Below, one piece after another: positions 7,596 to 15,004 of a stretch of DNA of 64,000 nucleotides. The translations under genes were made by a program, and so were the position numbers. The stretch comes from CAUZWH01 sp965224275. Lineage in GTDB: Bacteria; Pseudomonadota; Alphaproteobacteria; SHVV01. The stretch's first letter is position 1. Each line of letters starts with the position of its first letter. The notes under the pieces are model-generated. The model saw nothing but the letters and a program-made list of their open reading frames with translations, was not told the origin of the DNA and did no database searches. The stretch covers positions 372,001 to 436,000 of the forward strand of contig CBDCYR010000002.1 of NCBI GenBank assembly GCA_965224275.1, in the 5' to 3' direction.

Positions 7596-9011
7596 ATGGC
7601 AAAAAAAGCGATAGCAAAGAAGATCAAAACTCGAACCGAAACCGATACGTTCGGTCCGATCGAGGTTCCCGCTGATCGGTATTGGGGCGCGCAAACCCAA
7701 CGCAGCCGACAGAATTTCAAGATCGGTTGGGAACAGATGCCGGATCCCGTAATCCGGGCTTACGCCGTTCTCAAACGCTCCTGCGCGGTCGTCAACATGG
7801 GGCAAGGCGATCTGCCAAAGCGCGTCGGCCGAGGCATCGTGCGCGCTGCCGATGACATCATCGCCGGTAAGCTCGATGGCAACTTCCCGCTGGTCGTGTG
7901 GCAAACCGGCTCCGGCACCCAAACCAATATGAACGTCAACGAGGTGTTGTCCAATCGCGCCATCGAGATCCTCGGCGGCAAGAAAGGCTCGAAAAAGCCG
8001 GTCCACCCTAACGACCATTGCAACATGGGCCAGTCGTCGAACGACACCTTTCCGACCGCGATGCACGTCGCCGCCGGCGAAGAACTAACACGACGCCTGC
8101 TACCCGCACTTAAGCACCTCGAGCGCGGCTTGGCACGCAAAGCCAAGGCGTGGGACAGCATCATTAAGATTGGCCGCACCCATACCCAGGATGCCACACC
8201 GCTAACACTAGGCCAGGAGTTCTCGGGCTACGCGCATCAGATCGCAAACGGAATCGCGCGCGTCAACGCAGCGTTGCCTCGCATTTTCGAGTTGGCGCAG
8301 GGCGGTACCGCGGTCGGCACCGGGCTTAACACGACCAAAGGTTTCGATCGCAGGATTGCTGCCGAGATCCGCAGATTCACCAAACTGCCATTTGTCACAG
8401 CGCCCAACAAATTCGAAGCGTTGGCGACGCACGATGCCGTTGTTGAGGCCCATGGCGCGCTCAATGTGATCGCGGTCAGCCTTATGAAGATCGCCAACGA
8501 TGTTCGGTTCTTAGGTTCGGGCCCGCGCAGCGGTCTCGGTGAGCTGATCTTGCCGGAAAATGAACCGGGATCGTCAATCATGCCGGGCAAGGTCAACCCC
8601 ACGCAATGCGAGGCGTTGACGATGGTCTGCGCTCAGGTAATGGGCAATCAGACCGCGGTTGGCGTCGCCGGCTCGAACGGGCATTTCGAGCTCAACGTGT
8701 TTAAGCCCGTGATGATCTACAACCTCCTGCAATCGATACGGTTGATTGCGGATGCCGCGGTTAGCTTCCAGGACAATTGCATCGCCGGCACGCAGCCCAA
8801 TCGCCGTCGCATCACCGATCTGATGGAACAGTCTTTGATGTTGGTCACCGCACTGGCACCGCACGTGGGCTACGACAACGCCGCCAAGATCGCGAAGACC
8901 GCACACAAAGACGGCACCACGTTGATCCAAGCGGCCAAGAAACTTGGACTGGCCAATGAAGAGCAATTCGCCAAATGGGTGCGACCGGAGAAAATGGTGG
9001 GCCCGAGCTAA
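7596..9011 (+). CDS. fumC: Class II fumarate hydratase
   Basis: This 471-residue enzyme interconverts fumarate and malate in the citric acid cycle as a cytosolic homotetramer without an iron-sulfur cluster. Landmarks are the substrate-site segments SGTQTNMNVNEV (about 107) and MGQSSNDTFPTAMH (about 143), the catalytic His region IGRTHTQDATPLTLGQE (about 191-207), and the superfamily signature GSSIMPGKVNPTQCEA (about 326). There is a short basic N-terminal extension (AKKAIAKKIKT) before the conserved start. The length fits the family. The downstream ribbon-helix-helix gene begins in the same reading frame after the TAA stop. Confidence 0.97.
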   Translation: MAKKAIAKKIKTRTETDTFGPIEVPADRYWGAQTQRSRQNFKIGWEQMPDPVIRAYAVLKRSCAVVNMGQGDLPKRVGRGIVRAADDIIAGKLDGNFPLVVWQTGSGTQTNMNVNEVLSNRAIEILGGKKGSKKPVHPNDHCNMGQSSNDTFPTAMHVAAGEELTRRLLPALKHLERGLARKAKAWDSIIKIGRTHTQDATPLTLGQEFSGYAHQIANGIARVNAALPRIFELAQGGTAVGTGLNTTKGFDRRIAAEIRRFTKLPFVTAPNKFEALATHDAVVEAHGALNVIAVSLMKIANDVRFLGSGPRSGLGELILPENEPGSSIMPGKVNPTQCEALTMVCAQVMGNQTAVGVAGSNGHFELNVFKPVMIYNLLQSIRLIADAAVSFQDNCIAGTQPNRRRITDLMEQSLMLVTALAPHVGYDNAAKIAKTAHKDGTTLIQAAKKLGLANEEQFAKWVRPEKMVGPS

Positions 9012-9053
9012 ACCATCACCCCGACGGATACCGGCCTGCGCAAACGCTCCGTC

Positions 9054-9251
9054 GTGATTGGCGGCCATGCCACCAGCGTGACCCTTGAGGACGTATTCTG
9101 GCGCGGCCTGCAACGCATCGCGGCGGCTCGGAATTCCTCGGTCAATGCGCTGCTTACCGAGATCGACCGCCAACGCGATGGCAATCTCTCAAGCGCGATC
9201 CGCGTTTATGTGTTTGAGAAGTTGACTGGGGAGCGCAGCCTGCGGTCTTAG
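9054..9251 (+). CDS. Ribbon-helix-helix domain protein (RHH_4 type)
   Basis: This 65-residue protein carries TSVTLEDVFWRGLQRIAAAR and SSVNALLTEIDRQ, then NLSSAIRVYVFEKLTG. This is the layout of the small RHH_4 proteins widespread in Alphaproteobacteria. The DNA-binding strand TSVTLE is intact. The only usual start codon is GTG 9054. The residues encoded just before it (LRKRSVV) match the common N-terminus of the family, so the true start may be an unusual codon a little upstream. The gene is in frame with fumC, 40 bases after its stop. Targets are unknown. Confidence 0.65.
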   Translation: MIGGHATSVTLEDVFWRGLQRIAAARNSSVNALLTEIDRQRDGNLSSAIRVYVFEKLTGERSLRS

Positions 9252-9264
9252 CCGCCTAAGACCG
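9243..9264. terminator. Perfect hairpin between convergent genes
   Basis: CGGTCTTAG and CTAAGACCG form a perfect 9-base-pair stem with a CCGC loop. The left arm includes the stop codon of the ribbon-helix-helix gene. It lies between two convergent genes and could act on both strands, but neither side has a T-run. Confidence 0.45.
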
Positions 9265-9277
9265 TCAAGAACCTCGC

Positions 9278-10390
9278 TTAAGGCATGTCGATTTTGAACA
9301 TCCTAGCCGCGTTGTGGACGGCGATAGTGTCGATGGTCTCCTCGTCGAGGTGACCAAACGTGTCGTCGACGACCTTGTGCGATTTGAGATGCGTGTTGCG
9401 GACATGCGGGTAGTCCGACCCCCACACCAGACGGTTGGGATCTAATTCTGACGTTACCGTGCGGATTAACGGATCATCGATCACGCCGACATAGAGCTGA
9501 TCGAGATAGTCGCGGATCGGCCTTTTCGGCGGAACGATTCCGAGGTTCGGGCCAAAATCATAGGCCACTTGCTCACAGCGATAGAGCCAATGTGGCAGCC
9601 ACGACGCTTCATACTCGACCAGGAAGAGTTTGAGCCTTGGAAACCGATCGAATATCCCGCCAAAGATGAACTCGTTGGCGACCACCTGGCCCGCCTCGGC
9701 CATTAAGTCGAGATAACCCCGCGGCGCGTAGCGAAGCTTGTCGCCAGTAAAGACAAAGACATCCTTCTTCATGCCGGTCGAAATATGGATCGCGAGCGGC
9801 ACCTCCATCTCCTCTGCGGCAGCCCAGAAGCGATCATACTTCGGATCGGAGTAGTGGCCCCATTCGGGTCGGGTATCGCCGTTGATCATGCCGCAGCGAA
9901 AACCGCGTTTGGCGTTGCGCGCGAGTTCCTTGAGCGCAAGATCCACATCTTCCATATGAACCAGGGACGCGCCCAGCATCCGATTCGGCACCTGGCTGCA
10001 ATATTCGTGCAGCCAATCGTTGTAGACAGCAAAGCAATCGCGCGCGAGATCGGTGTTCGGTAGCGGGAACACCATCATTCCTTTGGTCGGGAACAACACT
10101 TCGGCCCAAACCCGGTCCTCGTCCATACAAGCGGCGCGATACACCGGATCAGTGTTGGTGCGGCGCGCCCGCTGAACCATTTCATCACCGAGATCGAGAT
10201 CTCCGGTCGGTAGATAATCCTCGCCGGTGAAATAAACCCGACCGCCGCTTTGGATGCCGCCGCCACCGGTTTGTTGGGGCTCGATAACGCGCGGGACGGC
10301 ATCGCCCCACTTGGCCCGAAGTGGTTTCTCCCAGAGATCGCCGGCTTCGTTGACGTGAGAATCTGCAGAATTGATCCAGCTACGCGCCAT
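9278..10390 (-). CDS. Amidohydrolase-2 family metal-dependent hydrolase
   Basis: This 370-residue TIM-barrel hydrolase belongs to the amidohydrolase-2 (ACMSD-like) family, whose members decarboxylate or hydrolyse small carboxylated rings and related compounds. The N-terminal metal motif is degenerate (INSADSHVNE, with D-S-H where many have D-x-H). Later are PLAIHISTGM (about 207), FLVEYEASWLPHWL (about 266) and the metal/base Asp in RLVWGSDYPHV (about 330). The length is usual. The substrate is unknown. It is followed on the same strand direction by no partner; the cupin gene lies 43 bases upstream and is probably cotranscribed. Confidence 0.85.
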   Translation of the reverse strand: MARSWINSADSHVNEAGDLWEKPLRAKWGDAVPRVIEPQQTGGGGIQSGGRVYFTGEDYLPTGDLDLGDEMVQRARRTNTDPVYRAACMDEDRVWAEVLFPTKGMMVFPLPNTDLARDCFAVYNDWLHEYCSQVPNRMLGASLVHMEDVDLALKELARNAKRGFRCGMINGDTRPEWGHYSDPKYDRFWAAAEEMEVPLAIHISTGMKKDVFVFTGDKLRYAPRGYLDLMAEAGQVVANEFIFGGIFDRFPRLKLFLVEYEASWLPHWLYRCEQVAYDFGPNLGIVPPKRPIRDYLDQLYVGVIDDPLIRTVTSELDPNRLVWGSDYPHVRNTHLKSHKVVDDTFGHLDEETIDTIAVHNAARMFKIDMP

Positions 10391-10433
10391 CTGTGCGAGA
10401 CGTCCTTAGGTTATCACTATCAAAAGCGGCCGC

Positions 10434-11030
10434 TCATACCCGGTGGTGGTGACCGGTACCACCCGGTGGCATCTCATCCGGGCTGGCAATACCGGTCGCT
10501 TCTGCCAAGCTCTCCAGGCGTAGGTTGAGTTCGGGATCGTCCGGACGCTCGAACGGTGCCGTCTCGTTTTCATCGCGATTGCGCGGTCGTCCGATCAAGC
10601 GCACGACGTCTTCAACGCCGGCCGCCGGGACCGTGATGAAAAAGATTTTCATCGGTCCTTTGCCTTCGTTGACGAAGCCATGATTGCGGTAGCGGCCGAC
10701 AAACACCAGCGACCCCGGCTCGATCGGGTGGGCCACGCTGTCGATGAACACCGTACCGTGCCCTTCGAAAACGAAAAGAAACTCGTCCTGCTTGCGATGG
10801 CCGTGATCGCGAAGTACCCCGCCCTCCTCGATTACTTGGACCGCGGCCATGTAAAGATTTGCCGGGAAGGTATCCGGCGTCATCTTCAGAGTCATGTAGC
10901 CGCCCGAGGGCTGCGGCAGCCAATAGGATTCACCGTCTTCCGGGCCCCAAACGCCATACGGTCCTGGTTCCGGTAGATCTGAAAGCTGCGCTCGTATGTC
11001 GGCTACGGACTCTGCTGTATCGCTGGTCAT
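10434..11030 (-). CDS. Cupin-domain protein
   Basis: This 198-residue protein has one cupin barrel in the middle. GVLRDHGHRKQDEFLFVFEG supplies the His-His-Glu metal set and IEPGSLVFVGRYRNHGFVN supplies the last His. Such proteins are dioxygenases, isomerases or binding proteins; no substrate can be inferred. The start is set at ATG 11030 because GAGGG lies five bases upstream; in-frame starts at 11042 and 11111 exist. The C-terminus ends in a His-rich GGTGHHHRV. It lies directly upstream of the amidohydrolase on the same strand and divergent from ubiX, so it could serve the same catabolic step. Confidence 0.8.
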   Translation of the reverse strand: MTSDTAESVADIRAQLSDLPEPGPYGVWGPEDGESYWLPQPSGGYMTLKMTPDTFPANLYMAAVQVIEEGGVLRDHGHRKQDEFLFVFEGHGTVFIDSVAHPIEPGSLVFVGRYRNHGFVNEGKGPMKIFFITVPAAGVEDVVRLIGRPRNRDENETAPFERPDDPELNLRLESLAEATGIASPDEMPPGGTGHHHRV

Positions 11031-11203
11031 TGGTGCCCTCATCGGTTCTTGCGGCGACTCGCTCGGCCTGAGTCGCAAATAGTAACACAGGGCGTTCTCA
11101 TGCTTGCGCAAACGTCAGCCCTTGACCTGGACCGCGATCGTTCGCACCCTAGCGCGACGCCCTCGATTTTTGGCAGTCATCGCCAACTGCGGCGGGAGGC
11201 AGC

Positions 11204-11809
11204 ATGTCGTCGAAACGGCGAATCATCGTGGCCATTACGGGTGCCAGCGGCTCGATCTACGGCGTGCGGCTGCTTGAGCTGCTTGGCGATGTCACCGACG
11301 TCGAAACCCACCTCATCCTCAGCCGTGCTGGCCGCCTCACACTCGCCAAGGAGTGCCAGCTCGCGCCGGCGGATATCGCGAAGTACGCCGACGTGGTGCA
11401 TGCCCCCAGCAATATCGGTGCGCCGATATCATCGGGCTCGTTCCGGGTACACGGCATGATCATCGCGCCGTGCTCGATTCGCACCGCGTCGAGTATTGCG
11501 GGCGGCATCACCGACGAACTCACCAGCCGGGCTGCCGATGTAATGCTTAAGGAGCGCCGGCGCCTGGTCATCGCGATCCGCGAGACGCCACTCCACCAGG
11601 GGCATCTTGAAACACTGGCCAAACTCGCAGGCCTCGGCGCTATCATTTTTCCGCCGGTTCCGAGCTTCTATCACGAACCAAAAACCATCAACGCCATCGT
11701 CGACCAAACCTGCATGCGCCTGCTCGATCAATTGGACGTCGAAGTGGACGCGGCACCGCGTTGGGGTGAAGCCGACGGTATTGCCGCGGTCGGCGACGGT
11801 GAGGTTTAG
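11204..11809 (+). CDS. ubiX: UbiX-family flavin prenyltransferase
   Basis: This 201-residue flavoprotein of the UbiX/Pad1 family makes prenylated FMN, the cofactor of UbiD-type decarboxylases. The FMN-binding start is clear (IIVAITGASGSIYGVRLLEL, about 7-26), as are the middle MIIAPCSIRTASSIAGGITD (about 84) and the C-terminal PPVPSFYHEP region (about 150). The length is normal. No ubiD decarboxylase is present in the window, so the product would be supplied to an enzyme encoded elsewhere, either for ubiquinone synthesis or for aromatic acid turnover. It is divergent from the cupin gene. Confidence 0.93.
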   Translation: MSSKRRIIVAITGASGSIYGVRLLELLGDVTDVETHLILSRAGRLTLAKECQLAPADIAKYADVVHAPSNIGAPISSGSFRVHGMIIAPCSIRTASSIAGGITDELTSRAADVMLKERRRLVIAIRETPLHQGHLETLAKLAGLGAIIFPPVPSFYHEPKTINAIVDQTCMRLLDQLDVEVDAAPRWGEADGIAAVGDGEV

Positions 11810-11834
11810 ATAGCCGCCGTTACCGGCATACGCC

Positions 11835-12674
11835 TCAGTCGTAGAACAGCAGCGTTCGAACCTCGATGCTTTCGCGCGGCACGGCGTTAGGCCGACCATC
11901 CGGCAGATCGAACGTTCCGTGTGCGGTCCACCGTGCCGTGCCGTCGGTAAGTGAATCGAAGCACTTCAGCAACACCACTTCGTCGCCATCTATATCGGGA
12001 AAGTAGTACCAGCGCTGGTTGGGATTGTGCACCAGCATGTAGATGCCGCCGATTCTACCGTCGGGGTAGCGGCGCTCCGCTGCCACCAGATCGTCGTCGG
12101 AAATCGAGTCGTAGCCGCAGATCACCAGGGGTTTGGTCTCGACCGGGTTGACGATCGGCCGCCACACGTTGATCGAGGCGTATCGATTTTCAAGCCGTGC
12201 CTCGGCCTCAGCGGCCGGGAGCAAGTCGCGTACGCGCTGCGGCGCCGAGCGCACGGTGAAATCATTGTGCATGCTCCTAACAGGACCGCGCACTTTGAGA
12301 CGGATTTGCTTCTCCTCGTCGTCGACGCGAATGGTGTGATCGAAAACCACGACCTTACTGGCGCCAGTCGCGTGCTCGATAAGCGTTTCCATCTCGGGGT
12401 AGTAAACGCGACGGATTTCGTCGTCGTCGTAGAAATCGACGACATTTGTTGCGTAACGCCTTAAGGCGAAGCCTTGGCGATCCAGCTGGAGATCCCCGGC
12501 GAGCGGCCCGGCATCATGGATCTCGACCTCGTGTACTGACAAATTTCCGGATTGTTCATCCGGACCGGTTCCGGCCTCGGCAACCACCGCGACCGGCATA
12601 TCACCCCGGTTCGCGACAAAGCGAAGCGGTGCTTTCAATAGGGCGAATTCGAGATCCTCCGACGCGTTCGTCAT
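11835..12674 (-). CDS. CmcJ/NvfI-type oxidoreductase (Fe/2-oxoglutarate-like fold)
   Basis: This 279-residue protein resembles the family named after CmcJ of cephamycin synthesis and the fungal NvfI/asaB-type oxygenases. Supporting features are the VFDHTIR segment, the PVRSMHNDFTVRSAP stretch with a His-x-Asp, NVWRPIVNPVETKPLVIC in the middle, and the C-terminal NAVPRESIEVRTLLFYD with a conserved Arg-Glu-Ser. These family members are mostly uncharacterised, and a hydroxylase/desaturase role is inference. Convergent with ubiX and 38 bases after an amidohydrolase gene on the same strand, it may belong to the same small catabolic group. Confidence 0.8.
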   Translation of the reverse strand: MTNASEDLEFALLKAPLRFVANRGDMPVAVVAEAGTGPDEQSGNLSVHEVEIHDAGPLAGDLQLDRQGFALRRYATNVVDFYDDDEIRRVYYPEMETLIEHATGASKVVVFDHTIRVDDEEKQIRLKVRGPVRSMHNDFTVRSAPQRVRDLLPAAEAEARLENRYASINVWRPIVNPVETKPLVICGYDSISDDDLVAAERRYPDGRIGGIYMLVHNPNQRWYYFPDIDGDEVVLLKCFDSLTDGTARWTAHGTFDLPDGRPNAVPRESIEVRTLLFYD

Positions 12675-12712
12675 CGCTTAGCCTTCACTTCGGTTGGCCC
12701 CGCCCTTGACAA

Positions 12713-14101
12713 TTACCGGACGATGGCCCGGCGATCGAACCCCGACGGCACCGGCAGGGTCGGGTTTTCGTCGAACAGCCTAGCCCACGCCGCCCGCGCG
12801 ATGCGATCGGCATCGGCAACAATCTGCGATTCGTCCATCGTCAGTACTTCGCCGTCGCACATGAGCCAGCGGCCGTCAACCATAGCGGCGACGATATCGC
12901 TGGCGCGCCCTTGATGAACAAACGACGACACGACCCGCATCAGCGGAACCAAATGCGCCTGACGCAACTCGATCATGATGAGGTCGGCCGGATTGCCCAC
13001 TTCGATACTGCCGCCAGCCAGGCCGAGCGCCCGATAACCATTTTTCGTCGCCCAGCGGAGCGCTTCTTCGGGACGTGGGTTGCGGCCATCGGCGGTGCGC
13101 ACCCGTTCCATGAACATGCCGGTGCGCATCACCTCGACCATATCCTCGGCCATGTTGTCGGTGCCCATCGCGATATTGGCGCCGGCGTTCGCCATTTCAC
13201 GGATGCGCGGGCTGAGCCCGCGTCGCGCCGCAATAGCCGAGTTGAAGGCGACATTGACACCGGCATTGCCGAGCAGGTCCTCCTCGGGCGGGGTCATGCA
13301 GCGGCAATGCGCGGCGATCAGCCGGTCGCTTAGGAATCCGTTCGCGGCCAGGTATTCCGTAGGTAACTGTCCGCGTGCGACCTTCACGGCGTCGACCTCG
13401 CCCCACATCTGGCTCAAATGGATCGTCGCCAGCGTATCCAACTCGTCTTGCAGCGCGCGCAATCGTCCCAGCAGATCTGGTGAGCACATGTCCGGGGCAT
13501 GCGCCGAAACGCCGATCCGAATACGGCCGTCACCGGCCCCGTGCCAATCGGCGTGGGCGCGCTGGGTGCGTGCGACCGCGTCGGCGGCCGCCGCGTCATC
13601 GACAACAAACGCGCCCGGTTCGCCGATCGATGCGCCGGTCCGATCGGCGCCGCGTTCGGTCAGCGTGATACGCAAGCCCGAATCGACCATGGCTTGCGCG
13701 TAATCGCCGACGTTGACCGAGTCCTCGAGCACGGCTGTGGTGCCGCTGCGAATCGCTTCGAGGGCGCCGAGTTGGCACATGATCCGACGCTCATCAGCGG
13801 TGAGCACCGGGAGCGGTAACTCGGCCATACCACCGGCGAAAGGCGGTGCGTGTGGCGGCGATAAATCTTCGTAGATGCCACGGGCAAGCGTGAGTTCGAA
13901 ATGGGTGTGAAGGTTGGCAAAGCCCGGCAGCACTGCCTTGCCCGATCCATCGACCCGTTCGGCATCGGCGTAGCGCGCAAGAACATCCGCCGACGGTCCG
14001 ACATCGACAATTATCGTACCCTCCACGGCAACGGCAGCGTCAAAGAGAACCGTATCTTCGGGGTCGACGGTAACCACCGTCGCGCTGTGGATTACGCGCA
14101 T
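12713..14101 (-). CDS. Amidohydrolase, cytosine deaminase/chlorohydrolase-like
   Basis: This 462-residue metal-dependent deaminase/hydrolase belongs to the Atz/Trz/cytosine-deaminase group. It has an N-terminal beta domain (ATVVTVDPEDTVLFDAAVAV), the metal motif GFANLHTHFEL (about 60-70), a third His near HLSQMWGEVDAVK, a fourth near LIAAHCRCMTPPEE, the Asp in IAMGTDNMAEDM, and C-terminal NPADLIMIE. It probably hydrolyses C-N bonds on a ring or guanidine-like substrate; which one cannot be read. Start 14101 (MRVIHSATVV) leaves 17 bases from the upstream gene; a start at 14200 would overlap it and add a non-conserved tail. It probably forms an operon with the two neighbours on the same strand. 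Confidence 0.88.
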   Translation of the reverse strand: MRVIHSATVVTVDPEDTVLFDAAVAVEGTIIVDVGPSADVLARYADAERVDGSGKAVLPGFANLHTHFELTLARGIYEDLSPPHAPPFAGGMAELPLPVLTADERRIMCQLGALEAIRSGTTAVLEDSVNVGDYAQAMVDSGLRITLTERGADRTGASIGEPGAFVVDDAAAADAVARTQRAHADWHGAGDGRIRIGVSAHAPDMCSPDLLGRLRALQDELDTLATIHLSQMWGEVDAVKVARGQLPTEYLAANGFLSDRLIAAHCRCMTPPEEDLLGNAGVNVAFNSAIAARRGLSPRIREMANAGANIAMGTDNMAEDMVEVMRTGMFMERVRTADGRNPRPEEALRWATKNGYRALGLAGGSIEVGNPADLIMIELRQAHLVPLMRVVSSFVHQGRASDIVAAMVDGRWLMCDGEVLTMDESQIVADADRIARAAWARLFDENPTLPVPSGFDRRAIVR

Positions 14102-14118
14102 CAGGCGCTTGCTTGTGC

Positions 14119-14961
14119 TCACTCGCGGCCGAGAAACAGGCGCGCCGCGTTGTCGAAAGCAATCGCCTTGGCAACCGCCGGCGGCAGTTGATCCAACCAT
14201 CGGCGATGTTCCTTGATTAAGTCGCCGTAGCTATCCCATCGACCCGTTACATAGGTGTCGCTGCCGATTACAAAGCGATCGGGATGGTTCACAAACAACG
14301 ACCGCCACGCCGGTTTGATCCAACTATCTCCTGCAATATCGGCGGCGCGGAAAGAGAGCTCGACCCATAGCTTGTCATCATCTGCTAACAGCGGGCCGAT
14401 CACCTCCGGTTCCTCAATCATACCCCCATGTGCCCACAGCAGTTTGAGCTCCGGAAATTGCCAACGCAGGGATTGGATTGGCGCTTTTCCGGAATGAACG
14501 TGCAGCGGAACGTCGTGCGCGATTGCCAACTCGGCGGCCCGTCGCGCAACGGGTTTGGTCGTTTCCGCCGCCGATTGAAAGTGTACTTCGCCAATTCCCC
14601 GATAGCGTCCGCTCGCCAGCCGCTCGTCCAGGTAGCTCTCACCAAAAGGATCGACGGCCCAGTTGGCCGATGTGACTCCCTTGCGGTAGGGGCGCAATAC
14701 CGCAACAAACCGTGCGCGGTTGAGGCGAATTAGCCGGCGAGTGCCGTCGTCAGGCGAACTCGATATCGCGGCCCCGGCAATGCCGGCGTCACGCAATAGT
14801 CTGCGAATCCTGATCGGCGGATAGGGTTGCCATGCCGGCTCGCTGTAATGGATATGGGCATCGAAGATCGCCAATCTCGTCACCGGTGCCCGACCCACCG
14901 CGATCGCAGCTGCGGCAATCGTGATAAGCGCAAGTAATGCAGATAGCGTTATCGCTCTCAT
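14119..14961 (-). CDS. Exported amidohydrolase-2 family protein
   Basis: This 280-residue protein begins with a hydrophobic signal/anchor (ITLSALLALITIAAAAIAVG, about 4-23). A TIM-barrel hydrolase then starts at IFDAHIHYSEP (His-x-His). It also shows VPLHVHSGKAPI, LLWAHGGMIEEP and FVIGSDTYVTGRW, which supply the usual His and Asp ligands. The export signal is unusual for the family and suggests a periplasmic or membrane-attached enzyme. It lies 17 bases upstream of the cytosine-deaminase-like gene on the same strand. The substrate is unknown. Confidence 0.8.
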   Translation of the reverse strand: MRAITLSALLALITIAAAAIAVGRAPVTRLAIFDAHIHYSEPAWQPYPPIRIRRLLRDAGIAGAAISSSPDDGTRRLIRLNRARFVAVLRPYRKGVTSANWAVDPFGESYLDERLASGRYRGIGEVHFQSAAETTKPVARRAAELAIAHDVPLHVHSGKAPIQSLRWQFPELKLLWAHGGMIEEPEVIGPLLADDDKLWVELSFRAADIAGDSWIKPAWRSLFVNHPDRFVIGSDTYVTGRWDSYGDLIKEHRRWLDQLPPAVAKAIAFDNAARLFLGRE

Positions 14962-15004
14962 CGCTCCGTCGCACTGTTAACGCCGCAGGCCTCGCGCGCA
15001 ACCA

